The translations under genes were made by a program, and so were the position numbers. Shown here piece by piece: positions 21,501-33,400 of a stretch of 64,000 nt of DNA. The DNA lies in NCBI GenBank assembly GCA_030867875.1, contig JAOWCC010000577.1, forward strand, positions 1,938,660 through 2,002,659. The letters run 5' to 3'. Origin of the DNA: Actinernus sp. WN-2022 (taxonomy: Eukaryota; Cnidaria; Anthozoa; Actiniaria; Actinernidae). The notes beneath the pieces were generated by a model. It made no database searches. It had not been told where the DNA came from and saw only the letters and a program-made list of their open reading frames with translations. Position 1 is the stretch's first letter, and the number at the start of each line of letters is the position of its first letter.

Positions 21501-22400
21501 CCTGTAAAATTATTTTGATACATATAAGAATCGCATTTTTAGGTGAAATGTCACTGTACATTTGAAATAAAGTAAATGTCAATTGTTGCATCGAAGACTC
21601 ATCAGATAGTATTACGTAATTTCTTTTATCTTAATTTACATTATAAACGCGGTGTTTAATTCTCTACTATAGCCCCGGTGCTGGTGGACTGTGAGAGACA
21701 ATAAAAGAGATCCAGATTCATGAACATATAGTCTTATAGATACATTCATTGAAATATAGATTAAGACTGTTTAAATGCATTATTGCTTAAATAAATGTTG
21801 ACTTTTGCATATTTTTGGTGTCATTCGATCAATATCTTTATTTGAAGGAGGACAATTGATACTGTTTTGATCAATGAAAGACTCCCTGTGTGGGGCATAT
21901 GAACGGAAAAAACCATCTGAGTTCAAATCCCCCACCTATGCCCGGCCTCCCCATTGATAGGTGCATAATTGATTTTAATGCCAATTACTTGAAGTGCAGT
22001 GTCTCAGGAATGGAAGTCGTCTTTGGTTGTTATTCAGGTTTTGTCAGAATTATTTCCCGCTGATATTTCATAATGCTTTCTCTCAAAGTTTGGATTCTAC
22101 CTTTTCTGTTAATTTTCGTTTCTCGGGAAATTGTTTGCCGATCTGATCATTGTCTCTCAAATTTCGAGGATTTCTTAACCTTGAACTTCTATTTGTGCTC
22201 TAGCTGTTGGCTCGCTGTCCAGAGGCAAGAGCACTGAAACAGACTACTGAAAATCTCATAAAACACAAGCGTTAGTCTTTTTATTACCTTTAAGTGCAAC
22301 GTTTTTGCAGACTGATATATGTAATAAACTACTTTTCGTCAGCTATCGAGCTTGTAATAACGGCTGGGTATTTTTATTCCTCATCAGTCGTCAAGTTTTG
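21501..22400. other. stretch with two weak exon candidates
   Basis: A possible terminal exon 21673-21704 follows CTCTACTATAG and overlaps an AATAAA. An open frame of about 54 codons at 22073-22237 begins with a signal-peptide-like MLSLKVWILPFLLIFV. Neither has independent support, and nothing else is recognisable. Confidence 0.25.
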
Positions 22401-22404
22401 TCTC

Positions 22405-23575
22405 AATACAATACAATACAATACAATACTTTATTCACACTTTACAGTTATTTACAAAGTTAACAGGAAAATTATATTTAGAGTTTAGAAAAAGTGGTAG
22501 GGAAAAAAGTTGTAAATAGGCTAAATATATAATAGAGAAAATGTCTAGCATCTAAATTAACCGTGAGGTTTTCGAGTTAGACACTAGCCAGCCAAAGTTA
22601 ATGTTTATATGCAGACATCAAAAGAAATATATATATATATATATATACTATAAAATACACACAAACAAATACTATAAAATACACACAAACATCAAGTATT
22701 TCAATGCTATAGCAACCATTTATCAGAAATTAGAAAAAATTTAGAAGAAGTTGTAGATATCGTTTTAGCTTTGAAAGGTGGAGCTTAGGAATTTTGTTTT
22801 TCTAAAAGGAACTGTTTAACCTTTTTGGAAAAATTGAAATTGGCTAGATGTTTAAGATCAGTTGGTAGTTGTTGCCATAGGTCTGAAGCTGCAGCAGAGA
22901 TCGTCTGTTTGCCTAGATTAGTTCTAAAGCGTGCCTTATAAAGATTTCCTTTAGAGGCATATCTAGTGTTATAGGAGTGAACATCACTTGCATAGCGAAA
23001 ATATTGATTAAATATGCTTGGTAACTGTTTTTTTATGCCACTTATGGGTAATTTTTAGTGATTGCAGTTTATAAACATTGTCCACTGTCAAAATATCAAG
23101 TAAGTTTAATAAGGGTAACGCACTTTCAGTATTTTTCCCATATAGGGTGACAAAAAAAATGAGTCGGACTATATCGTTTTAGATGGGAAAAATAGGCACT
23201 CCCTACTATTGCATACGAAATATAAGGGTAAATTAAGTTATAGTATAATTGCTTTAGCTCCTGGAGGGATAGAAATGTCTTAGTTTATAAAATATACCAA
23301 TATTTCTTGAGATACGTGAACAAATATACGAAATATGATGTTTCCATGAGACTGTGTCATCAATCATCACACCTAAGTATTTTATGTGATCTTTTTCATC
23401 TAGAGAATAGGTAGACCCATCTTCGTTGGTTATATCAACAGATGAAGTTAATTTCTTTTTTGGTGATTTTATGACCATGTAATTGGTATTTTTAAGATTA
23501 ATGGATAATTTATTTTGATCACACCATTCTTTAACTTTAATCAGTTCCTGGTTGACAAGGTTCTCTAAGTCAGTT
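22405..23575 (-). mobile_element. LINE 3' end, minus strand
   Basis: A minus-strand frame has VKEWCDQNKLSINLKNTNY (post-palm N-LSLN-KT motif) and IKYLGVMIDDTVSWKHHI, then GIFYKLRHFYPS, all standard CR1/L2-type C-terminal blocks. The 3' tail in minus orientation is AATAAAGTATTGTATTGTAT near 22405-22435. It is 5'-truncated, with a frameshift after YPS. Confidence 0.8.
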
Positions 23576-23764
23576 ATATCAGGGGAAGAAGCACGTCTCC
23601 TGCGAATCGATACTATAGACAGTATACTATACTTTAGTTTCGCACAGCTCGACAACCACAATACATTGCGGTCAGGGAATGGTGCTTGTCGTTTGACCGA
23701 GACAATATTTTTTGAAATAGATAAACTTATATAAATCTGCAAAGTAATTGTACTGTGGCTGGGG

Positions 23765-24378
23765 TAGTAACGTTACAATGGCTTCTTGGTAACACGGTTT
23801 CACATTGTAACGTTACCACCCCAACACGGTCTCACATTGTAACGTTACCACCCAACACGGTCTCACATTGTAATGTTACCACCCAACACGGTCTCACATT
23901 GTAACGTTACCACCCCAACGCGGTCTCACATTGTAACGTTACCGCCACAACACGGTCTCACATTGTAACGTTACCACCCCAACACGGTCTCACATTGTAA
24001 CGTTACCACCCAACACGGTCTCACATTGTAACGTTACCACCCCAACGCGGTCTCACATTGTAACGTTACCGCCACAACACGGTCTCACATTGTAACGGTA
24101 CCAACCCAACACGGTCTCACATTGTAACGTTTCCACCCCAACACGGTCTCACATTGTAACGTTACCAGCCCAACACGGTCTCACATTGTAACGTTACCAC
24201 CCCAACACGGTCTCACATTGTAACGTTACCACCCCAACACGGTCTCACATTGTAACGTTACCACCCAACACGGTCTCACATTGTAACGTTACCACCCCAA
24301 CACGGTCTCACATTGTAACATTACCACCCACCGCGGTCTCACATTGTAACGTTACCATCCCGACTTGGTCTCACATTT
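23765..24378. repeat. 32-bp minisatellite, about 20 copies
   Basis: The unit is CACGGTCTCACATTGTAACG then TTACCACCCCAA; units of 31 and 32 bp alternate irregularly by loss of a C. Each unit holds the palindrome GTAACGTTAC. A longer local period is suggested by recurring ACGCGGTCTC / CCGCCACAAC variants. Confidence 0.92.
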
Positions 24379-24384
24379 CTTGAT

Positions 24385-25600
24385 TTAGATAGATAGATAG
24401 ATAAATCGTTTATTAAAATATACTAGCCTTGCAGCCCTAGAGCTGAATTACAATTATATACAAGTATAAGAATACAAAATAATTAAATTTAAGCGAATTT
24501 ACACTCCTTCTAACGCCTGTGCTATAAAAAAGGTTTCTTGAAACGGTCTGTCTTACATTTAGGGATAGATTTAGGCCTCAAGTTCCTTAAATTATAGTGG
24601 ACCTACATAACTGGGGGAAGATATTTAAAATGTCTATTGTTACTGTTAATCGATTGATAAATACTATAACATAGATTTCCTCGGCGTTGAGCTAACGACG
24701 TATACCAGCAATAGCGAACCGATCGGAGTATGATGAACAATTAGCAAATATAATTCTAAGGCAAGGCTTTTGAACATGCTCGATGTCCTTCGATAAGTAT
24801 AAGGGAAGAGAATGGTGGTAAACAGCGCAAGCATACTCTAGGACCGCACGTATACAGGACGTATGAAAAGCAGGAGCCCATAACTAGGAGCGCCATCCCG
24901 CATACTATAGGCCTGTGTCACGGCGTCCATCCCGCATACTAGGCCTATGCCACAGCGTCCATCCCACATACTAGGCCTGTGTCACGGCGTCCATCCCGCA
25001 TACTAGGCCTGTGTCACGGCGTCCATCCCGCATACTAGGCCTGTGTCACAGCGTGCTTACAAGTTAGGTTATTTTTATAATGGTTTCCCGCTATTGTTGA
25101 GTTGCAATTATTCCTAAGAGAATCAAATCACGAAAGCGAGCATCCATGTTGTTTAGTATATAAGAAAAGTAGCTAATGAGGCATCTTTTGTTCCGCCACG
25201 GTGCAATCTACCAATTGGCGGGGGAAATAATCTAAAAATAGCCCAACTTTTAAAAATGCTGTGACAACTATATAGGAGATATGGACGCTCCTGTAAAAAG
25301 TAAGTAAATTCACAGTAGGGATTTGTGCGCGTTTGGCTGTTTTACCAGATAAATTCGCTTAGCAGCCTTTGATGCAATGTGTTGTACGTGAGAAATCCAT
25401 TCGAGGTCCTGACTAATAAGTGTGCCTAATATCTTATGTTCCGAAACAACATTTCCATTAAGTACTACACTGTCAAAAAGAGTTGGATCATTGGTGTTCT
25501 TACCGAAAGAGAATCTGAGCTTGTTCTTGTGCATATTGCCTGCGTTCTTTGCAGATTCATATAATAAGAAATGTTATCATTCAACTCGCTCCCATCCCGA
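24385..25600 (-). mobile_element. LINE 3' end, minus strand, with an internal minisatellite
   Basis: The minus-strand frame at 25310-25534 has NKLRFSFGKN, ILGTLISQDLEWISHVQHI and KAAKRIYLVKQ, the LINE post-palm and thumb region. The 3' tail is the (GATA)n-like ATCTATCTATCTATC near 24390-24405. At 24890-25060 a roughly 35-bp unit (CATCCCGCATACTAGGCCTG) is repeated five times within it. Confidence 0.75.
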
Positions 25601-25669
25601 ATGTTGATTGGTTGATTCACCTGCAATAATTCAATATTTGCCACAAAAAACGGTCTGAGCTGCGCACTA

Positions 25670-26480
25670 TTGACTATTTATTTTATTTATTTATTTTATT
25701 TATTTACAACATTTGGGCGTAACGCCACAGGAGACAAACAATAGGACTCAAAGTCCCCTACGAGGCTTGTCTCCGCCAGCAGTAACGATGGATGTTAACG
25801 AGAAGAAAAAAGAAAAAAAGAATATATATATATACATACAATAATTAGATAATGAATGAATAAATACAAAATCAAGTACGATAATAACATTATGCTACAA
25901 ATAGTTTGAATGCAAGCAGCGCAACTGGATGATATGATGATAGTAACAATAATCAACTACTTTAACACGGGCATACGGTTACAAGGTTAGAACGACGACA
26001 GAGGGGACAAGTAACGAACCAAGTTCGAATGTTGAAGGTATCAAAGACCGAGTTTAGCCTTTCAAAGTAAAGTTTTTTCAGTTTGAGTTTGAAAGAGGAG
26101 GTAGAGAGAGAAGAGCGAAGATCGACTGGAAGAGCGTTCCATAGAGGACAGATACGTACAAAGTAGGAAGAACGAAAAGTCGTTTGATAAACAAGGCAGA
26201 TCGATGTGCAGAGCTGTTGGTGACTCGATTTCCAGTTTGAAACTCTGAAGGTAAAGTTATATTTTGTCGAATGATAAAACAATTATTGAACTCGACTATC
26301 GCAAAATATCACGATTTGTTGGTGTCTCGCTGTTAGTTTTGCCTCTGCCTTAAGGAAAATAACTGAGAGCACGCCACGAACAAATAAAAGACATGGTATG
26401 TTGCTCAGCTTCGTCCCATAGTTGCTTATCATTTGAAACATCGATCTATTTGAAAGCCTAATTATAAAGTAAGTAGTAGT
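25670..26480 (-). mobile_element. LINE 3' end, minus strand
   Basis: The frame at 25962-26282 reads SSYFVRICPLWNALPVDLRS then SLSTSSFKLKLKKLYF, the canonical C-terminus of LINE ORF2 (the R--F-P---WN-LP motif). The A/T-rich tail (AAATAAATAAAATAAAT in minus orientation) lies at about 25675-25710. It is 5'-truncated. Confidence 0.8.
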
Positions 26481-26749
26481 CAATAGAAGTAGTAGTATTG
26501 TAAGCGCGGGCCGGCAATATCAACTCTGATAGGCTGCGTCTCTACACTTGAAACACAGTTTGAAACAGAAGAATCTTGCGAAACCACAATGAGTACAGCT
26601 GTTTCAAACTGCGAAAAGAAGATTTTTGTTAATGGATACTAAAACACTTTAAAAGTAGCTAGTTATGGCACAATAATGCGAAAATAGGCAAGTTTCGTAT
26701 TCTCACGGACGAGTTGTTCAATTCTATCTATTGTCAACCCCGCTTTTCC

Positions 26750-27600
26750 CTGCTGAATCACGGTATCAAATCCCTCCCGAGGCTTTGAATTGCTCTATTG
26801 TTGAGCCGGTCTATATCGGAGGTAACAAAGAAAACCGTGTCAAATGTGAACTAGATTTGTTTCAACCAAAACATAAACTAGGGGACATAAACATCAACTT
26901 CTTCAAATATAACGATGACGACCAAACATCTGAATTTCTCGACATGTTGCTTAACTTAGGTTTTATGCCGCTAATTACCAAAGCAATTATAATCAACTTT
27001 AATATAGTCACATTTACAAAAAGTACTCAAAGCAGGAATATGTTTAGCTGACATCTCTGATCTCCTACCTGTATTCTGCACGGTAGCGTATTCAATACTA
27101 GCTTGGGGGAGAACTTATAAATCACATTTACAAAAAATACAAAATAAACAAAATTAAATCGTAAGACTGATATTTTTTGCAATATTATTTGGTAAAAACA
27201 CTGAAAGCGCTCTCCCTCTATTAAATATCATAGACATTCTCACTGTAAATAATGATTACCGTTTGCATGCCTTAAAATTTACTCATTTATGGCACAAAGG
27301 ATATTTACCAAGCCTTTTTGAAACTCTTTTTCAATAATGCCAGTAACGTGCACAATTACAATAGCGATACTTCGTGTTCATAAACATTACAATTGGCCGC
27401 TTTGTGTCAGGAACCAATGGATCTCTGGTTGGCACATTAATGACAATGGATGACGTGGCAGTAAGTATCGCTATACTAGATACGCAGCCAAACAAGATCT
27501 ATATAAATCACGTGTGCGAACAAATATTGGCAAACAAATGGTTTCTTACATTGCAATTGCCCTCTGGCATAGTACTTACTTAATACATTTAATGTAATTG
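26750..27600 (+). mobile_element. internally deleted LINE fragment
   Basis: The frame at 26731-27051 has GDININFFKYNDDDQTSEFL then LLNLGFMPLITKA, the AP-endonuclease end of LINE ORF2. It jumps directly to the reverse-transcriptase C-terminus (AYSILAWGRTYKSHLQKIQ in another frame). The middle with the catalytic YADD is missing. After a MITE at 27370-27473 the sequence resumes with KQDLYKSRVRTNIGKQM and YIAIALW, so the MITE split the LINE. The element is dead. Confidence 0.75.
27370..27473. mobile_element. short MITE inserted in the LINE
   Basis: The ends are TAGCGATACTT and AAGTATCGCTA, with TA on both sides (mariner-like). Removing it restores the LINE frame from NYNT through RYAAKQD. A second, inverted copy is at 39505-39640 (ACCAACCAGAGATCCATTGG and TTCCTGACACAAAGC shared). 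The apparent ORF at 27374-27583 is a hybrid of MITE and LINE. Confidence 0.7.
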
Positions 27601-28361
27601 AGTAAAATCATTCATTATTTGATTTACTAAAAGGAATTTTACCTAGCATATCTGATATATTTTTACCTTTCAAGTTTTAGTGGCCAGGTATTTTAAAGTT
27701 GCGCCTTCATTCCGCGAGAAGATTGCCAGCCCCAGAACGCCCTGGAATATGTTTACACCCCATTTCATCGTCGAATATGAATTATACTGGCTGGAATACT
27801 AGATTCAGGCAACTCTTGTTTCTCCTTTGATGTTTTTAACGTTATAATTCCCGCCATTTCAGGTTAGAAGAGACGAACCTCACACCGCAAACACGCAACT
27901 GACTGAACTAGTGAAATTTGAAATGCAAATTCGTTTTGAGCCGCTAGAAATCATAGATTAAAACATTGTTGTTTTAAAGTACAAAGGAATTCTTCCAGAT
28001 TATTATTCAGTGAAATAAATATTGCACTCAACTAGAACACAAGAAAATTTATAGAAATGTTACTCTTTTTAAAGTAAATCTTGACTTATTTTGGTTATAT
28101 TGCATTTAAATTTTATAAGTAATTTACAAAATTCGAGTCCGTGTTGTCCGTGTCCTATCGCCGAAGCGGCTCGGATTTGTATGTAGTGTTTACAACATGA
28201 GCGGGGGTGTTGTATCGCCTTTACAATTTCGAGTGCGCGCAGCACCCACGCAAATGTTGTAAACTACTTGTGAAATGAATAGATAACTAAAATCCATTGG
28301 GATGCTTTGAGGCTTTGCATCGCACAAAAGCAAAACAATGTGTGTCATTTTACAATACATC
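27601..28361. other. stretch without a recognised feature
   Basis: AT-rich DNA with no exon, repeat or motif that I can support. Confidence 0.5.
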
Positions 28362-28695
28362 GTAATTAGTTACAACCACTAGTGAGTGTATACTCTTCTG
28401 ATATAACCACTAGTAATTTGTAATTAGTTTACAGGGGTATAAATATGATAATTAGTTACGACCACTAGTGAGTGTATACTCTTCTGATACAACCACTACT
28501 AGTTTGTAATGGGTGTACAGGGGTATAAATATGATAATTAGTTACGACCACTAGTGAGTGTATACTCTTCTAATACAAACACTAGTAGTTTGTAATGGGT
28601 GTACAGGGGTATGAATATGATAATTAGTTACGACCACTAGTGATTGTATACTCTTCTGATACAACCACTAGTAGTTTGTAATGGTGTACAGGGGT
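28362..28695. repeat. tandem repeat of about 85-90 bp, four copies
   Basis: Each unit has AATTAGTTACGACCACTAGT, GAGTGTATACTCTTCTGATA and TGTACAGGGGTATAAATATG. CACTAGTG and the TATAC blocks give internal palindromes. Confidence 0.88.
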
Positions 28696-28824
28696 ATGCA
28701 CGTGACCTGAACTGCGCATTTGGATAGGCTAGCACCCTTATGAATTATTAATGAATTTTACAACTACCGATACAACACGGCTTCTTTGCAGTAGACGTGT
28801 ACCATTGGGTACCATTTTTAATAA

Positions 28825-28905
28825 TGTATAGACTGCATGTATAGACCGTATGTATAGACTGCATGTATAGACCGTATGCATAGACTGCATAGTACAGACT
28901 ACATG
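28825..28905. repeat. short minisatellite ATAGACTGCATGT/ATAGACCGTATGT
   Basis: 13-mer units alternating TGCATG and CGTATG occur about six times before decaying at 28890-28910. Confidence 0.8.
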
Positions 28906-29169
28906 GTCGCAGGCGCAGACTATCGAGAATCGAGGGGAAATTTAATCATTAATTTCCCGAAATATCATGCTATCACTTTGTATACTATTATCACCGAGGA
29001 ATGGAACAATCTTTGATTTTGTTTTGGCTGCCTAAACTCAAGATGTCGCAGTTCAGTTGCTTTCGAACAATATGTATTATGCTTCATTGAGCGCCATTGA
29101 TTGAATGACCTGGCTTCCCCTGGGGACAAGCGTATTGTTTTTGAGAAGAATAACACTAAAATACAATGT

Positions 29170-29322
29170 AATTCACCCTTCTCACGCGGCGGCCATGTTG
29201 AGTCCCAGGAGAATAAAAACCTTTGTTTTTGCGGGCTAAACTCGTTCTGAATCTGCTCAGTGCGAGGCCACGCAAAATCTATTGTTTATATCCAACATGG
29301 CCGCTGTGTGAGAGGGGTGAAT
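29170..29322. mobile_element. MITE with inverted terminal repeats
   Basis: The ends are AATTCACCCTTCTCACGCGG and its partner CTGTGTGAGAGGGGTGAATT, and GGCCATGTTG pairs with CAACATGGCC. The middle, CTCGTTCTGAATCTGCTCAG then TGCGAGGC, recurs at 42750-42770 plus 44385-44410, where a LINE has split a related element. Confidence 0.8.
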
Positions 29323-29470
29323 TATGTGGCTGACTAAATATTCAAAGAGCATGTATGGAGTTTAATTACGTCACGTTTATGGTTTTAAGTATCCCACATG
29401 GAAGAAGCGAGTTTGAGAAATGAAGAGAATAACTTTATTGAGCCACAAAATAGGAAAGGACAGGGTTTAA

Positions 29471-30136
29471 CTAGCCTGCTATGCAGACATATTTTTCACT
29501 CTCATAAATTCGAAGAAAAAAGTAACGGCTGCTTACCCGAGCACTTAAAGGAGCAGTGTCACGATTCTGATTGGTTGTTATAGACAATGGCAAAATCACG
29601 CTATGTCACGCGGCACTGCAAAATTCCCTTTCGATTGAAATAAATAAAATGCTGCTTTATAAAAATATAACATCAAACCTAACCATATAATACTAAAGTA
29701 TAGTTTTAAAGCAATTTCGGCTCGAGATATCGTGCAAATACGCCGATGCAAGCGGATTACTCACGGACTTCTACTTCTGTCACATCTTTTGATTTCTTGT
29801 CCGCCTGACACATTTTCAAAGCTTTGGGCATGAATACTAATCGTGACACTGCTCCTTTAATTAGTTTCCAATATGCACACCTCATTGTGTTATGGACCAT
29901 TCAGGTTTACCTTCCATATCCTGGAAAGTGACGTAATATTGCATTCAAAAGGATTCAGACAATACATTTGCCATTGACCAATCATAGGAGAGTGTTCACT
30001 GGCGCGCCAATTTACTAAAATTCTAACAATGGCTTTGATATGCTTGCATATTGGAAACTAATTAAGCGCTTGAGTAAGCAGACGTTACTTTTTTCTTCGA
30101 ATTTATGAGTGAAAAATACATCTGCATAGCAGGCTA
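29471..30136. mobile_element. palindromic MITE with 8-bp target duplication
   Basis: The long inverted ends (about 65-70 bp) begin TAGCCTGCTATGCAGACATA and end with the reverse complement ...TCTGCATAGCAGGCTA. The flanks are GGTTTAAC at 29464-29471 and 30138-30145, an 8-bp duplication typical of hAT-like transposition. The interior holds a second MITE near the left arm. A minimal relative of about 108 bp lies at 55048-55155. Confidence 0.8.
29549..29856. mobile_element. TTAA-flanked MITE nested in the preceding element
   Basis: TTAA at 29545-29548, then AGGAGCAGTGTCACGATT. The right end is AATCGTGACACTGCTCCT then TTAA at 29857-29860. The ends resemble those of the 1408-9669 element (AGGGGCACTGTCAA), so both probably used related transposases. 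Confidence 0.8.
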
Positions 30137-30405
30137 GGGTTTAACAGGCATTGCGTCATAATCCGGTGTGCCAAGGGACAGTCCAAGGGCAGTTCCTTCA
30201 TCAGCGTGCATGCCCTTCTAATTTTATGCATTTAAATGACCTGACCAAACAAAGAAAACCGAGGGATCATGGTATTATTTGTTTTATAAAATGCGATGGA
30301 AAGAAATGCTCGAGCGTGCATTATAAGAAATTATCAAACTCATGAATTATTCATGATGGTAGTCCAGCAATCACCGGATGTATACCACAGCACGTGTATG
30401 CAGTT

Positions 30406-33400
30406 GGATACCCAGTGAAAACCTGTATACCAATCAATAGTGTAACTGGTATATACCACTTTATTAATCTACATATTCATAACTCAGTTGGATACCCAGT
30501 GAAAACCTGTATACCAATCAATAGTGTAACTGGTATATACCACTTTATTAATCTACATATTCATAACTCAGTTGGATACCCAGTGAAAACCTGTATACCA
30601 ATCAATAGTGTAACTGGTATATACCACTTTATTAATCTACATATTCATAACTCAGTTGGATACCCAGTGAAAACCTGTATACCAATCACTAAGTGTAACT
30701 GGTATATACCACTTTATTAATCTACATATTCATAACTCAGTTGGATACCCAGTGAAAACCTGTATACCAATCAATAGTGTAACTGGTATATACCACTTTA
30801 TTAATCTACATATTCATAACTCAGTTGGATACCCAGTGAAAACCTGTATACCAATCAATAGTGTAACTGGTATATACCACTTTATTAATCTACATATTCA
30901 TAACTCAGTTGGATACCCAGTGAAAACCTGTATACCAATCAATAGTGTAACTGGTATATACCACTTTATTAATCTACATATTCATAACTCAGTTGGATAC
31001 CCAGTGAAAACCTGTATACCAATCAATAGTGTAACTGGTATATACCACTTTATTAATCTACATATTCATAACTCAGTTGGATACCCAGTGAAAACCTGTA
31101 TACCAATCAATAGTGTAACTGGTATATACCACTTTATTAATCTACATATTCATAACTCAGTTGGATACCCAGTGAAAACCTGTATACCAATCAATAGTGT
31201 AACTGGTATATACCACTTTATTAATCTACATATTCATAACTCAGTTGGATACCCAGTGAAAACCTGTATACCAATCAATAGTGTAACTGGTATATACCAC
31301 TTTATTAATCTACATATTCATAACTCAGTTGGATACCCAGTGAAAACCTGTATACCAATCACTAAGTGTAACTGGTATATACCACTTTATTAATCTACAT
31401 ATTCATAACTCAGTTGGATACCCAGTGAAAACCTGTATACCAATCACTAAGTGTAACTGGTATATACCACTTTATTAATCTACATATTCATAACTCAGTT
31501 GGATACCCAGTGAAAACCTGTATACCAATCAATAGTGTAACTGGTATATACCACTTTATTAATCTACATATTCATAACTCAGTTGGATACCCAGTGAAAA
31601 CCTGTATACCAATCAATAGTGTAACTGGTATATACCACTTTATTAATCTACATATTCATAACTCAGTTAGATACCCAGTGAAAACCTGTATACCAATCAC
31701 TAAGTGTAACTGGTATATACCACTTTATTAATCTACATATTCATAACTCAGTTGGATACCCAGTGAAAACCTGTATACCAATCAATAGTGTAACTGGTAT
31801 ATACCACTTTATTAATCTACATATTCATAACTCAGTTGGATACCCAGTGAAAACCTGTATACCAATCAATAGTGTAACTGGTATATACCACTTTATTAAT
31901 CTACATATTCATAACTCAGTTGGATACCCAGTGAAAACCTGTATACCAATCAATAGTGTAACTGGTATATACCACTTTATTAATCTACATATTCATAACT
32001 CAGTTGGATACCCAGTGAAAACCTGTATACCAATCAATAGTGTAACTGGTATATACCACTTTATTAATCTACATATTCATAACTCAGTTGGATACCCAGT
32101 GAAAACCTGTATACCAATCACTAAGTGTAACTGGTATATACCACTTTATTAATCTACATATTCATAACTCAGTTGGATACCCAGTGAAAACCTGTATACC
32201 AATCAATAGTGTAACTGGTATATACCACTTTATTAATCTACATATTCATAACTCAGTTGGATACCCAGTGAAAACCTGTATACCAATCAATAGTGTAACT
32301 GGTATATACCACTTTATTAATCTACATATTCATAACTCAGTTGGATACCCAGTGAAAACCTGTATACCAATCAATAGTGTAACTGGTATATACCACTTTA
32401 TTAATCTACATATTCATAACTCAGTTGGATACCCAGTGAAAACCTGTATACCAATCAATAGTGTAACTGGTATATACCACTTTATTAATCTACATATTCA
32501 TAACTCAGTTGGATACCCAGTGAAAACCTGTATACCAATCAATAGTGTAACTGGTATATACCACTTTATTAATCTACATATTCATAACTCAGTTGGATAC
32601 CCAGTGAAAACCTGTATACCAATCAATAGTGTAACTGGTATATACCACTTTATTAATCTACATATTCATAACTCAGTTGGATACCCAGTGAAAACCTGTA
32701 TACCAATCAATAGTGTAACTGGTATATACCACTTTATTAATCTACATATTCATAACTCAGTTGGATACCCAGTGAAAACCTGTATACCAATCACTAAGTG
32801 TAACTGGTATATACCACTTTATTAATCTACATATTCATAACTCAGTTGGATACCCAGTGAAAACCTGTATACCAATCACTAAGTGTAACTGGTATATACC
32901 ACTTTATTAATCTACATATTCATAACTCAGTTGGATACCCAGTGAAAACCTGTATACCAATCAATAGTGTAACTGGTATATACCACTTTATTAATCTACA
33001 TATTCATAACTCAGTTGGATACCCAGTGAAAACCTGTATACCAATCAATAGTGTAACTGGTATATACCACTTTATTAATCTACATATTCATAACTCAGTT
33101 AGATACCCAGTGAAAACCTGTATACCAATCACTAAGTGTAACTGGTATATACCACTTTATTAATCTACATATTCATAACTCAGTTGGATACCCAGTGAAA
33201 ACCTGTATACCAATCAATAGTGTAACTGGTATATACCACTTTATTAATCTACATATTCATAACTCAGTTGGATACCCAGTGAAAACCTGTATACCAATCA
33301 ATAGTGTAACTGGTATATACCACTTTATTAATCTACATATTCATAACTCAGTTGGATACCCAGTGAAAACCTGTATACCAATCAATAGTGTAACTGGTAT

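Noticed and set aside
23765..24378. CRISPR-like array of 32-bp repeats
   Set aside because: Head-to-tail repeats without spacers; a minisatellite.
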